In this document: positions 43,623 to 53,287 of the stretch, piece after piece
Numbering within the stretch: the first letter of the stretch is position 1
Layout: every line of letters starts with the position of its first letter
Source: DATFNI01 sp963787205
Lineage (GTDB): Bacteria > Bacteroidota > Rhodothermia > Balneolales > DATFMH01
Assembly (NCBI GenBank): GCA_963787205.1
Contig: CAWBCD010000037.1
Span: forward strand, 1-64,000
Length of the DNA: 64,000 nucleotides
Direction: 5' to 3'
Notes under the pieces: model-generated
Databases searched by the model: none
What the model saw: the letters and a program-made list of their open reading frames with translations, nothing else
Told to the model about the DNA's origin: nothing
Made by a program: the position numbers and the translations under genes

Positions 43623-44582
43623 GTGGCTTTTTTCATTGAACATCATCCATTTGGAACGTTTCAAGCTATAAAACTGGTAAATCGTGATAATAATGCGTCT
43701 CTGACGGTGCTTCCTGATTTTGCCGGTCTCATTAATGATTATGTTATCTGTGATGATGAGGGTAATCTGCATTCCATTATAGATGGATATGCGTCTGCAG
43801 AAGAGTTAGTGCAAAAGCACGGAGAGGTATTTAAAAGTGCCAAGTTGTCACCCTTCCCAAATCGCATAAGAAGCGGTGTCTTTACGTTCAACGACAACCA
43901 GCACCAATTGTTCGTAAATTTCCCACACGAGGATAACAGTATCCATGGATTGATTTATGATAAGGCCTTCCGAATAGAGAGAGAGGAGGAGGGTGAAGAT
44001 TATGCGCATTTGACCCTGGCGTATGATTATAAAGGTAAACAGCAGGGTTTTCCATATGTTTATTTCATCCAACTGGATTATCAGTTTCATGAAACACACG
44101 GTCTAACGGTTACAACCACCATCAGGAATACTGGTCAGGAATCGATACCCATAGGAGATGGATGGCATCCTTATTACAAGACAGGTAATAAGGTGGATAA
44201 TCTGGAAATTTCAATTCCATCCCAATTTCTTTATAAAGTCGATGATCAACGGATACCAACTGGTGAAAAAGTAGAATTCGACGCTTTCACTAAGTTGAAG
44301 AAGATCAACGATTATGATTTTGACTCCTGTTTCGAACTGGCTTCGTCTAATGGCAAGGCAGTCGTACAGGTCGCGGATCCATCAAATGATATCCATTTCA
44401 CTATTTGGCAGCAGACGGGCGATAATAAGTATAATTATCTCCAGGTTTACACCCCGCCAAACAGGAAATCCATTGCATTTGAACCCATGACCTGTCTACC
44501 TGATGTATTCAATAACAAAATTGGCTTGATTGCGCTTGATCCGCAGGAGGAAATTTCTTTCTCGTGGGGCGTTAACTCCTAG
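43623..44582 (+). CDS. Aldose 1-epimerase family protein
   Basis: 319 residues from a GTG start. The galactose mutarotase-like fold is indicated by KLSPFPNRIRSGVFTFND (substrate arginine), NSIHGLIYDKAF (histidine), GDGWHPYYKTG (second catalytic histidine) and YLQVYTPPNRKSIAFEPMTCLPD, whose glutamate is the catalytic base position. Such enzymes interconvert alpha and beta anomers of aldoses. Its neighbours, a glucoamylase and a sugar transporter, suggest it handles glucose. The promoter region (43381-43622) is shared with the divergent GH15 gene. Confidence 0.88.
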   Translation: MAFFIEHHPFGTFQAIKLVNRDNNASLTVLPDFAGLINDYVICDDEGNLHSIIDGYASAEELVQKHGEVFKSAKLSPFPNRIRSGVFTFNDNQHQLFVNFPHEDNSIHGLIYDKAFRIEREEEGEDYAHLTLAYDYKGKQQGFPYVYFIQLDYQFHETHGLTVTTTIRNTGQESIPIGDGWHPYYKTGNKVDNLEISIPSQFLYKVDDQRIPTGEKVEFDAFTKLKKINDYDFDSCFELASSNGKAVVQVADPSNDIHFTIWQQTGDNKYNYLQVYTPPNRKSIAFEPMTCLPDVFNNKIGLIALDPQEEISFSWGVNS

Positions 44583-44676
44583 TTCAATTGCTGTTTTATA
44601 TCGGTGAGGATTGGTGTTCCTGTTTTATTGACGCAGCTCTGTAAAAAAGCGCTAACAATAATCTATTAAGAGTAGT

Positions 44677-46323
44677 ATGAATAGTAACAGAGGTAGTGAA
44701 ACATATGTCATTGCGCTGACATTGGTAGCAACGTTAGGTGGTTTGCTTTTTGGTTATGATACGGCTGTTATTTCAGGAACTGTAAGTGCCCTGAAGAGTT
44801 TTTTTGTTACTCCGTTGTACCATAATCCGGCCCTTGCTGCAAATGTCATCTTACAGTACAAGGTAATTGTTTCTGTTTGTCTTGTCGTAATTGTTTTTCT
44901 GATCAGCAGCTTCCTTTTCAAGCTGTTCGGAAATAAAAGAGGGGGGATCTACACGCTTATCCTGGTAGTTGCAGCCTGGTTCGTCTGGTATTTCCGTTTT
45001 TGGTCCATGCCTAATGATTTGACCGAAGGTATGGCTAATTCTATCGAGGGTTTTACAATCTCGAGCGCACTTGTGGGATGTATCATTGGTGGCTCCATTG
45101 CCGGTTATATCAGCCAGACGCTTGGTCGCCGAAACGGGATGCTTATGGCAGCCGTCCTTTTCATCATTTCTGCAGTTGGCTCGGCCATCCCCGATTCAAT
45201 GAACGTGTTTGGTGTTGAGGTAATCAGCTCGTTCATATTCTATCGTGTGATTGGCGGTATCGGTGTCGGACTTGCTTCGATGATCGTTCCTATGTACATC
45301 GCCGAAATCGCACCGACCGAAATACGCGGTAAATTGGTGTCCTGGAACCAATTTGCGATCATTTTCGGTATGCTGATCGTCTACTTTGTCAACTACTTTA
45401 TTTCTCTGCAGGGAACCGATCAATGGTTGAACACTATTGGATGGCGCTGGATGTTCGCATCTGAGAATATTCCAGCCGGACTCTTCCTCTTCCTGCTTTT
45501 CTTCGTTCCTGAAACCCCGCGTTACCTCGTTATGGTCGACCGGGACGATAAGGCCGAAGGCGTGTTGAACAAACTAGTTGGACACGACCGTGCATTATCA
45601 GTTCTTGGGGAAATAAAACAGAGCCTGGTCACTAAGTCGGCCCCCTGGCTGTCTTTTGGGGGATTGGTTATCGTGATCGGCATACTGCTGTCCGTGTTCC
45701 AGCAGTTTGTCGGCATCAACGTGGTGCTCTATTACGCTCCGGAAATCTTCCGTAATATGGGATCCGGTACCAATATTTCCCTGTTGCAGACGATCATTGT
45801 CGGCGCTGTAAACCTGACCTTCACGATTGTTGCCATCTTTACGGTGGATAATTTTGGCAGAAAACCGCTGATGATCATCGGTTCCGTCGGGATGGCTATT
45901 TCAATGATTGTGCTGGGTTTTCTCTTCTTTGCACAGAGTGTTGGAATGGGTGCCTTGATCTTCATGCTGCTTTACACGGCCTCATTCGCTGTGTCGTGGG
46001 GACCCGTTTGCTGGGTTATGCTTGCTGAAATTTTCCCGAATTCAATCCGTGGTGCTATGTCCATAGCTGTCGCTGCCCAGTGGATTGCTAACCTGATCGT
46101 TTCCTGGACATTCCCCATCATGAATAACTCCACCTTCCTGAATGGTCTGTTCCATCATGGTTTTACTTACTGGATTTACGGGATCATGGGTATTCTTTCC
46201 GCAATCTTCATGTGGAAATTTGTTCCTGAAACCAAAGGTCGTTCGCTGGAAGAAATGGAAGAGTTATGGGAAAAGAGTCCGGTAGAGGCCATCAAAGAAA
46301 GCGGAGGCCGGGAAGTACAATAA
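44677..46323 (+). CDS. Sugar porter family MFS transporter
   Basis: 548 residues, twelve transmembrane helices. Sugar-porter signatures: GGLLFGYDTAVISGT in helix 1, the GRRNG loop after helix 2-3, RVIGGIGVGLASMIVPMYIAEIAPTEIRGKLVSWNQ, PETPRYLV after helix 6, QQFVGINVVLYYAPEIF in helix 7, and PETKGRSLEEME at the end. It resembles XylE/GlcP-type sugar/proton symporters. An insertion of about 60 residues between the first two helices (about 45-115, itself hydrophobic) is longer than in XylE. It probably imports glucose or xylose and works with the epimerase 94 bases upstream. Confidence 0.9.
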   Translation: MNSNRGSETYVIALTLVATLGGLLFGYDTAVISGTVSALKSFFVTPLYHNPALAANVILQYKVIVSVCLVVIVFLISSFLFKLFGNKRGGIYTLILVVAAWFVWYFRFWSMPNDLTEGMANSIEGFTISSALVGCIIGGSIAGYISQTLGRRNGMLMAAVLFIISAVGSAIPDSMNVFGVEVISSFIFYRVIGGIGVGLASMIVPMYIAEIAPTEIRGKLVSWNQFAIIFGMLIVYFVNYFISLQGTDQWLNTIGWRWMFASENIPAGLFLFLLFFVPETPRYLVMVDRDDKAEGVLNKLVGHDRALSVLGEIKQSLVTKSAPWLSFGGLVIVIGILLSVFQQFVGINVVLYYAPEIFRNMGSGTNISLLQTIIVGAVNLTFTIVAIFTVDNFGRKPLMIIGSVGMAISMIVLGFLFFAQSVGMGALIFMLLYTASFAVSWGPVCWVMLAEIFPNSIRGAMSIAVAAQWIANLIVSWTFPIMNNSTFLNGLFHHGFTYWIYGIMGILSAIFMWKFVPETKGRSLEEMEELWEKSPVEAIKESGGREVQ

Positions 46324-46420
46324 GCAGTAATCAGTAAAACAGTAAACAAATGACCAATGAAATTGGCCAAAAATCCTGGTAACTCAGTTACCTAATCACC
46401 CTAATAACTATTTTGTTAAA

Positions 46421-46479
46421 CTGACTACTGACTACTGACTACTGACTACTGACTACTGACTACTGACTACTGACTACTG
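46421..46479. repeat. Heptanucleotide tandem repeat (CTGACTA) about 8.4 copies
   Basis: CTGACTA repeats without interruption across 59 bases. The left part is intergenic; the right end forms the last three codons and the stop of gldC. Confidence 0.9.
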
Positions 46480-46823
46480 CCTTGGTTCCAGTCGGCTATT
46501 TCCATGCGTTCGGCAAAGTAGTCGCAGAAATCGCGCATATCGCTGGTGATGCGTTCATCATTGGTGGCACGCTCCAGGGAATCAGTCATAGAAACCAGTG
46601 TCTGATGGAAGAAGATCTTCATTTCATCCTGCATCATCTTGCGTGTCCACAAGTCCAGTTTAAGCGTTGATTTATGATTGTGGTCCCATAGAGAAAGCAA
46701 CATGGCCCTGCAGGCAACGGGCTTTTCTTCTTTGGAGTCCGTGGCATCCCAGATGATGTTGGTGGGAACATTTTCTTCATCCAGTTCAACGGTTATCGTG
46801 ATTTCTTTTTTTTTATTTGCCAT
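46467..46823 (-). CDS. gldC: GldC homologue
   Basis: 118 residues. The sequence KKKEITITVELDEENVPTNIIWDATD, then ACRAMLLSLWDHNHKSTLKLDLWTRKMMQDEMKIFFHQTLVSMTDSLERAT and MRDFCDYFAERM, is the GldC family over its full length. In Flavobacterium GldC supports gliding motility and type 9 secretion, though it is also found in non-gliding members. The protein is soluble. The final Ser-Ser-Gln and the TAG stop are encoded by the adjoining seven-base tandem repeat, so the native C-terminus has probably been altered. No other gld genes lie in the window. Confidence 0.88.
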   Translation of the reverse strand: MANKKKEITITVELDEENVPTNIIWDATDSKEEKPVACRAMLLSLWDHNHKSTLKLDLWTRKMMQDEMKIFFHQTLVSMTDSLERATNDERITSDMRDFCDYFAERMEIADWNQGSSQ

Positions 46824-46894
46824 TGGTTATGATTCAATATTTATAGCTTAAAAATGGTTTTCACGAGCTGGTGACATCTCCAGAATGGGTACGA

Positions 46895-47938
46895 TCATAA
46901 CTTGCAAAACTGGCGAAACTTGCTGAGTACCTCCTTGAAATCTCCGGGCAGTTCGGAATCAAAGAACAACTCTTCGCCTGTCTTTGGATGAACAAAACCC
47001 AGCGTTTTGGCATGCAGGCATTGTCGGCCCAGTCGCTTAAAAAGATATTCGAACATCCTTTTCCTGTTACCCGTATTCGGACCAAAACGGACACTGGCAC
47101 CGCCATATGTCTGATCTCCAAAAACGGGATGACCAATGTGCGCAAAATGCACACGAATTTGATGCGTTCTGCCCGTTTCAAGCTCAACCTCAACCAAACT
47201 CAGGTAATCAAAAAACTCAATCACCCGGTAATGGGTAATGGCATGTTTACCGGCATCGTCATCCAAAACGGTCATCTTTTTTCTGTCGCGGGGTGACCGG
47301 CCGATATGGCCCACAATTGTTCCTTCGCTCTCGGGATGGCCCCATACGATGGCCCAATATTTGCGTTTGGTATCATGCCGGGCAAACTGCTCTGACAGAT
47401 GTGCATGCGTCTGCCTGTTTTTAGCCACCACAAGCAGACCACTGGTATCTTTATCGAGGCGATGGACGATACCCGGCCGAACATTTTCATCGTCGACATC
47501 CGGCAGATCCCCGACGTGATAGAGCAGGCCGTTTACCAGTGTGCCCGTCCAGTTGCCGAAGGCGGGGTGGACAACCATTCCAGCTTCCTTGTTAACGACA
47601 ATCACGTCATCATCTTCATAGATAATATTCAGCGGGATTTCTTCCGGCTCAGCTTCCGGTGGAGGCGGTTTTGGCAAGGTGATATCAATTTGGTCACCTG
47701 GCTGAACCTGATACGAAGCCTTCTCCTGCTTGCCATTTACCAATACAAATCCGGCCTTAATGGCTTCCTGGACCTTCGTACGCGTTGCATTCTGAACGAA
47801 TAACGTGATGTATTTGTCCAGACGCACCGGATCCTGCTGCCCCGGAGCCACATCCAGGTGGATTTTAGTTTCCTGCGGAAAATCTTTAGGGACGTTAGGT
47901 CCGGTATTTACAGATGTTTTGTTCGGTTTATCTGGCAA
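46895..47938 (-). CDS. rluD: RluA-family 23S rRNA pseudouridine synthase (RluD-like)
   Basis: 347 residues. An S4 RNA-binding domain (about 38-95, RLDKYITLFVQNATRTKVQEAIKAGFVLVNGK) precedes the synthase domain, with the catalytic aspartate in GIVHRLDKDTSGLLVVAKN and the RTHQIRVHFAHIGHPVFGDQTYG block. RluD-type enzymes make pseudouridines in helix 69 of 23S rRNA. The only start codon in the frame after the upstream stop is TTG at 47938, just before a variable N-terminus. Exact target (RluD or another RluA-family site) is inferred from length and the S4 domain. Confidence 0.9.
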   Translation of the reverse strand: MPDKPNKTSVNTGPNVPKDFPQETKIHLDVAPGQQDPVRLDKYITLFVQNATRTKVQEAIKAGFVLVNGKQEKASYQVQPGDQIDITLPKPPPPEAEPEEIPLNIIYEDDDVIVVNKEAGMVVHPAFGNWTGTLVNGLLYHVGDLPDVDDENVRPGIVHRLDKDTSGLLVVAKNRQTHAHLSEQFARHDTKRKYWAIVWGHPESEGTIVGHIGRSPRDRKKMTVLDDDAGKHAITHYRVIEFFDYLSLVEVELETGRTHQIRVHFAHIGHPVFGDQTYGGASVRFGPNTGNRKRMFEYLFKRLGRQCLHAKTLGFVHPKTGEELFFDSELPGDFKEVLSKFRQFCKL

Positions 47939-48023
47939 ACCAATGTAAAAATTTTGTTAACCCGTGTAAGGAATTGCTGTTTCGCGGATCTTATTAGATA
48001 AAACTATTCATAAAGAGGGACAT

Positions 48024-50438
48024 CTACTGAGCCTTATCACTCTTTCTTTTGGCGGCGCCGGTTTTCGAATTTGTGTTGACCAATGCCCACTTCAGCGCTT
48101 CATCAATTGTCTTAACGGTCTTTATCCTTAAACCTTCCTTCACTTTGTCCGGTATTTCAACGAGATCGGGAGCATTGTCCTCCGGTATCAGCACGGTTGA
48201 TAACCGGTTGCGTTGTGCGGCAAGAAGTTTTTCATTTAACCCACCAATGGCATAGACCTCGCCACGCAGGGTGATCTCCCCTGTCATTGCCAGGTCGTGG
48301 CGAACCGGTTTTTTAGTCAGCAATGATATGATGGCAACCGCCATAGACAGGCCGGCACTCGGACCATCTTTGGGGATGGCGCCTTCGGGAATATGTATGT
48401 GCAGCTCATGTTTATCGAAGAAATCCTCGCTGATATTGAAGAGTTTGCTGTTTGCCCGCACATACGTCAGGGCAGCCTGGGCCGATTCTTTCATCACATC
48501 GCCTAATTGCCCGGTGAGTTGAAGGTTGTTCTTGCCGAGCATCATAGCCACATCGATTGACAGGATGGTTCCTCCGGTACTTGTCCATGCCAGTCCGTTT
48601 ACACTGCCTATTTTGTTTCTGCGGTCAAGGGTGTGGTCCCTGTATTTTTCCACGCCGAGCAATTCCTGTACTTTCTTTTCATTGACGGTGGCTTTGGGCG
48701 GGCGTTTCTTGTCCTGCTTGCGCGCAACGGTTCCACGAGCCAGCTTCCTGCATATGGATGCAATCTGCTGTTCCAGGTTTCGCACGCCGGCCTCACTCGT
48801 GTAGTTTCTGATAATTTCAAGGATGGCTTCTTTCTTGAAAACCACCCTCGAAGGTGCCAGTCCATGAGACTTCAACTGCTTGGGAATCAAGTGTCGAAGT
48901 GCTATTTCAAGCTTGTCATGTTCCAGATATCCCGGCAGGTTGATGATCTCCATACGGTCGAGAAGTGCCGGTTGGATATCACTGGCCACATTGGCAGTCG
49001 TAATGAACATGACCTGAGAAAGATCGAAATCCAGGTCCAGGTAATGATCATTAAAGGTGCTGTTCTGTTCCGGATCGAGGACTTCCAGTATGGCCGACGA
49101 CGGGTCACCACGGAAATCCTGTCCCACCTTGTCTATCTCATCAAGGATAATAACCGGATTCATGACGCCCGCTTTTTTCATGCTCTGAATGATGCGTCCA
49201 GGCATGGATCCGATATATGTTTTCCGGTGGCCGCGAATCTCAGCCTCGTCGTGAATACCACCCAGCGAAATACGAACCATCTTACGTCCGAGAGCATTGG
49301 CGATGGATTTGGCGAGAGAGGTCTTGCCGGTCCCCGGAGGGCCGACAAAACAAAGAATCTGGCCCTTTAGACGTGCCACAAGGTTCAGTACGGCGATATG
49401 TTCGAGTATACGTTCTTTCGGTTTTTCCAGACCGTAATGTTCGCGGTTCAGCTCCTCTTCAACCGCTTTAATATCCAGGCGGTCCTCGGTATATTCGCCC
49501 CATGGCATAGCGAGCATCCAGTCGAGGTAGTTGCGGGATACACTGTACTCGGGCGACATGGGCGGCGTTTTCTTTAGTCGATCCAGTTCTTCATGAACTT
49601 TTTCGAGGGCCGTCTCGGGTAGTGTTTTCGCGTCGAATTGTTCTTTGAGCCTGGCCAGTTCCGGATCCGCATATTCGTTTTCTCCCAGCTCCTCCTGGAG
49701 CATCTTGATTTGTTCCTGGATGAAAAATCGTTTCTGGTTTTTCTGGATCTCGTTCTGAACTTTCTCGTTGATCTCCTGGGTTACCGCCATAATTTCCAGT
49801 TCCTCGCTCAGGATGGTCAGCACATTTGTGAAACGTCCGGCTAGGTCATTCTGCTCCAGGAAACTCTGCTTCTCTTCAAGACCCAAATCGATATATGAGG
49901 CCATGTAATAGAGCATCTGCTCCGGATCATCAAACTGTTCGTATCCCAGCAGAATCTCTTCAGGCAGATCCTTGTTGAACAGAACATACTTTTCGAATGT
50001 CTCGCGGGTCTTTGAAATCAGGGCATTCAGCTTTTTTTTGTTCCGGATCGTCTTGAGCTTGCGTGGTTTGATCTTAGCACGAATATACCTCGTACTCATG
50101 TCGATATCCTTGATATCCACTGTCTCCAGGCCGCTGATTAAGACCTTCATCAGGTTATTGGGTAATTGCAGAATCTGTACGATCTTGCCCAGCGTCCCCA
50201 CATTATATAAGTCGTCGGAACCCGGATTCTCGGCATCCGGATCCATTTGGGCGCAAAGGACAACCAGTTTGTCGTGTTTATCTGCGGCACGTATGGCATC
50301 GAGCGACTCGCTTCTTCCCACCAAAATCGGATACATGGTGTTCGGATAGATAACGGTGTCCCTCAGCGGTACCAGCGGAAGGTAATCGGTTAGTTCGTAA
50401 GTATCGATAGCCAGTTCTTTTTTATTCAAATCGGGCAT
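48024..50438 (-). CDS. lon: ATP-dependent protease La (Lon)
   Basis: 804 residues, full-length LonA. The N-terminal substrate domain (about 18-210, YLPLVPLRDTVIYPN), coiled-coil region, AAA+ domain with Walker A GPPGTGKTSL and Walker B ILDEIDK, and S16 proteolytic domain with the Ser/Lys dyad (KDGPSAGLSMA and GLNEKLLAA) are all present. It degrades misfolded and regulatory proteins in the cytoplasm. The same S16 signature, without the ATPase, is found in the membrane protein at 23369-25684, so this gene is the useful in-window comparison. Probably a single-gene unit. Confidence 0.96.
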   Translation of the reverse strand: MPDLNKKELAIDTYELTDYLPLVPLRDTVIYPNTMYPILVGRSESLDAIRAADKHDKLVVLCAQMDPDAENPGSDDLYNVGTLGKIVQILQLPNNLMKVLISGLETVDIKDIDMSTRYIRAKIKPRKLKTIRNKKKLNALISKTRETFEKYVLFNKDLPEEILLGYEQFDDPEQMLYYMASYIDLGLEEKQSFLEQNDLAGRFTNVLTILSEELEIMAVTQEINEKVQNEIQKNQKRFFIQEQIKMLQEELGENEYADPELARLKEQFDAKTLPETALEKVHEELDRLKKTPPMSPEYSVSRNYLDWMLAMPWGEYTEDRLDIKAVEEELNREHYGLEKPKERILEHIAVLNLVARLKGQILCFVGPPGTGKTSLAKSIANALGRKMVRISLGGIHDEAEIRGHRKTYIGSMPGRIIQSMKKAGVMNPVIILDEIDKVGQDFRGDPSSAILEVLDPEQNSTFNDHYLDLDFDLSQVMFITTANVASDIQPALLDRMEIINLPGYLEHDKLEIALRHLIPKQLKSHGLAPSRVVFKKEAILEIIRNYTSEAGVRNLEQQIASICRKLARGTVARKQDKKRPPKATVNEKKVQELLGVEKYRDHTLDRRNKIGSVNGLAWTSTGGTILSIDVAMMLGKNNLQLTGQLGDVMKESAQAALTYVRANSKLFNISEDFFDKHELHIHIPEGAIPKDGPSAGLSMAVAIISLLTKKPVRHDLAMTGEITLRGEVYAIGGLNEKLLAAQRNRLSTVLIPEDNAPDLVEIPDKVKEGLRIKTVKTIDEALKWALVNTNSKTGAAKRKSDKAQ

Positions 50439-50662
50439 GTAAAAAGTTTCTGATAAATTCGTATGAAGTGCAGGCTCCCCACCAATTACAAAATCTTGTC
50501 AATAATAAGGATTTTTGAGAACAACTTTGTTGTTGTAGCCCTGTGTTTAATATATCTCACAACTTGTTGCGTAATACACGGGACTATCATATTTCATTCC
50601 AAATCATGTATTTTGTGTCGGATTACTCGATTCACAAGCATCAAAAACGGCGGATGGAATAA

Positions 50663-52363
50663 GTGATACAATCGCTGTATATAAAGGATTTTGCATTAAT
50701 TGATGAACTGGAGGTTGAATTGTACCCCAGGTTCACGGTGCTCACCGGCCAGACGGGCGCGGGTAAATCTATTATTGTGGGAGCCCTCAATATGGTTCTG
50801 GGAGAACGTGCCGATACGGATGTGATTCGTCAGGGGGCCAGTCGAGCTATTGCAGAAGCCGTTATACGCGTGGATAACGATGAAGCCATCCTTGGAATCC
50901 TGAACGAAAACGAGGTCGAACACCGCGATTCGATGATCCTCAGGCGCGAAATCCGACCTACCGGAAGCCGCGCATTTATCAATGATACTCCCGTGACCAT
51001 CACAGTATTGAAGGAGGTTGGAGACCATCTCGTGGACCTCCACGGTCAGCATGATCACCAGCTTCTGCTACGCGAAGACAACCATCTGGCAGTACTTGAC
51101 AGCTATGCACATAGTGAGTCAATGTTAAAGGAATACCAGGAGGCGTATCAGGAAACCTCGCGGTTGAAGCATGAATTGAATGATTTGAGGCATCGTGAAC
51201 GAGATTTGCGTGAGAAGACCCAATTGTACCAGTTTCAGTTAAAGGAGCTCGATCAGGCCAACCTAAGTATGGAAGAAGAGGAAGAGATCGGGTCTGAAAT
51301 GGCGAAACTGGATAATGCGGAAGAACTCGACCGACAAGCCGGTACGCTTCTGGAAATAGGTCAGGAAGGGGAGATCAACGTATTGGATATGCTGGCTAAG
51401 ATGGAGGAGTCGCTCGGTGACCTGGCAGAGATGGAATCGGAATTCGACAGCTATCTGCAAGAATTGAAAAGTGCACGGATCAGCCTGCAGGAACTGCTTC
51501 GATTTGCGGAGTCTTACCGATCAGATATCGAATTTAATCCGAATCGTCTGGAGAAACTGAGGCAGCGGTTTTCGGACCTGAACCGCCTGAAAAAGAAATA
51601 TGCCCGAACAACACCTGAACTGATTGAGTACAGGGAAGAGTTACGTGAGAATGTGAATCTGTCGGAAAACTTTGATCTGGAGATATCAAAGCTTGAAAAA
51701 CGGGTAGTCGATCAGGAGAACATCCTTTCTGACCATGCCTGGAAACTGCATCAACACCGTGAGAAGACCGGCAAGCGGCTCGCCGGCCAGATTGAGTCCG
51801 AACTGACGAAACTTGGTATAGCACATGCCAGTTTTGAGGTGGATATTCAAACCAGACCGTCTGAAAAAGGCTGGGTTACGCAGACTGGGACACGGCTGGA
51901 CTGTACGGAATCCGGTATTGATGAAATCAGGTTTGCTATCTCCACAAATGTCGGCGAACCTGTTAAGCCGTTATCCAAGGTGGCGTCGGGAGGTGAGATC
52001 AGTCGTGTGATGCTGGCCATCAAATCGATTATCGCTAAGGAACAGAGTCTGCCAGTAATGATATTTGATGAGATTGATACCGGGGTGTCCGGAGAAATCG
52101 CCGAGAAAGTGGGTAGGACAATGCGTAATCTTTCGAAGACAGCACAGATTATAGCAATCACTCACCAGCCTCAGATAGCCAGCCAGGCACATCATCATTT
52201 TCGCGTGGAAAAATGGGAACAGGGCGGCCGGACCGTGACCCGTCTGGTATCTCTTTCGGGCGATGACCATGTGCGGGAGGTTGCTACACTGATGAGCGGT
52301 TCACGCATCACCGATGCAACCCTGACCAGTGCCCGTGAATTAATTGAAAAAGCAGTTGACTAA
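50663..52363 (+). CDS. recN: DNA repair protein RecN
   Basis: 566 residues. SMC-like: N-terminal YIKDFALIDELEVELYPRFTVLTGQTGAGKSIIVGALNMVLG (Walker A), two coiled-coil stretches (about 155-235 and 300-380), and C-terminal signature KVASGGEISRVMLAIKSI with Walker B MIFDEIDTGVSGEIAEKVG. RecN acts early at double-strand breaks, bringing ends together for RecA. The start is GTG at 50663. It is divergent from lon, sharing a 224-bp promoter region. Confidence 0.95.
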   Translation: MIQSLYIKDFALIDELEVELYPRFTVLTGQTGAGKSIIVGALNMVLGERADTDVIRQGASRAIAEAVIRVDNDEAILGILNENEVEHRDSMILRREIRPTGSRAFINDTPVTITVLKEVGDHLVDLHGQHDHQLLLREDNHLAVLDSYAHSESMLKEYQEAYQETSRLKHELNDLRHRERDLREKTQLYQFQLKELDQANLSMEEEEEIGSEMAKLDNAEELDRQAGTLLEIGQEGEINVLDMLAKMEESLGDLAEMESEFDSYLQELKSARISLQELLRFAESYRSDIEFNPNRLEKLRQRFSDLNRLKKKYARTTPELIEYREELRENVNLSENFDLEISKLEKRVVDQENILSDHAWKLHQHREKTGKRLAGQIESELTKLGIAHASFEVDIQTRPSEKGWVTQTGTRLDCTESGIDEIRFAISTNVGEPVKPLSKVASGGEISRVMLAIKSIIAKEQSLPVMIFDEIDTGVSGEIAEKVGRTMRNLSKTAQIIAITHQPQIASQAHHHFRVEKWEQGGRTVTRLVSLSGDDHVREVATLMSGSRITDATLTSARELIEKAVD

Positions 52364-52481
52364 AAGATTTATATCTACGGCGTAAATCTGTATTTTATTG
52401 ATAGGAATGGGTTTGTGACACGATGCGACAACGTGTTCTAATCCTGATATTTTGAACACAGGCGGGAGGTAATACACAGTA

Positions 52482-53156
52482 ATGATTCACAATCTGTTAT
52501 TTACAAATAAAACGGATAATCCTGATATGGGCATTGGGTTGGTGGTGGCAAAACATTTGCACATTCACCATCCGGTACCGGCTTTAGAGAGCAATCTCAG
52601 GCACGTACTGGAATTGCGATTGGGCGAACTCAACGAACAGGAAGAAAAGATGCGTCAGGCTGCCCGTGATATGCTGCGAACGGATGCATTCAGGCCAACA
52701 GGACGGTGTAAACCGGCCTCAGAATACTTGCTCAGGGAGGCTCGTGATGGTCGGTTCCCGCGCATAAACAGTGCTGTCGATATTATCAATACACTTTCGC
52801 TGAAATACATGGTTCCCATTTCTCTCTGGGATCTCGATCTGGCAGCAGCTACTCATTACATATTTCGTCTTGGTCAGGAGGGTGAAGAATATGTGTTTAA
52901 CGAGGGTGATCAGGCCATCAAGTTAAATGGACTGGTAGTTGGATGCAGGGTTCGTTCGAAAGGGGAGGAACCGATTGTCAATCCTGTAAAAGATTCGCTG
53001 CTGACGAAGACCACGCCGTCCACACGGAATATAGGAGCTGCTATCTACTTTCCGTTAAAAGCAACGGGGAAGGACGAACTGAGATCGATCATTCGTGAAT
53101 TTATTGCGATGTTAGAGGGTATTACCAAAGACGAACCTGAGTACGATATTTTGTGA
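52482..53156 (+). CDS. B3/B4 domain protein
   Basis: 224 residues. The segment DAFRPTGRCKPASEYLLREARDGRFPRINSAVDIINTLSLKYMVPISLWDLDLA is the core of the B3/B4 domain found in the phenylalanyl-tRNA synthetase beta chain, where it supports editing of mischarged tRNA. Stand-alone copies are widespread; a role in tRNA or amino acid editing is suspected, not shown. A GGGAGG ribosome site precedes the ATG. It is 118 bases after recN on the same strand. Confidence 0.8.
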   Translation: MIHNLLFTNKTDNPDMGIGLVVAKHLHIHHPVPALESNLRHVLELRLGELNEQEEKMRQAARDMLRTDAFRPTGRCKPASEYLLREARDGRFPRINSAVDIINTLSLKYMVPISLWDLDLAAATHYIFRLGQEGEEYVFNEGDQAIKLNGLVVGCRVRSKGEEPIVNPVKDSLLTKTTPSTRNIGAAIYFPLKATGKDELRSIIREFIAMLEGITKDEPEYDIL

Positions 53157-53287
53157 GGAGATAAACGCTTATTCTTTTGGAGGATTCGTATACAAAATAC
53201 AGGCGTTTAGTGTATCTTTATGTAGCTTTTCTTATACATTAGAAGCTGATTGTATCTTATCGTTGATAAAAATCAGAAGGGATTGTT

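Noticed and set aside
46421..46479. CRISPR-like array
   Set aside because: The repeat unit is 7 bases with no spacers; it is a simple tandem repeat.
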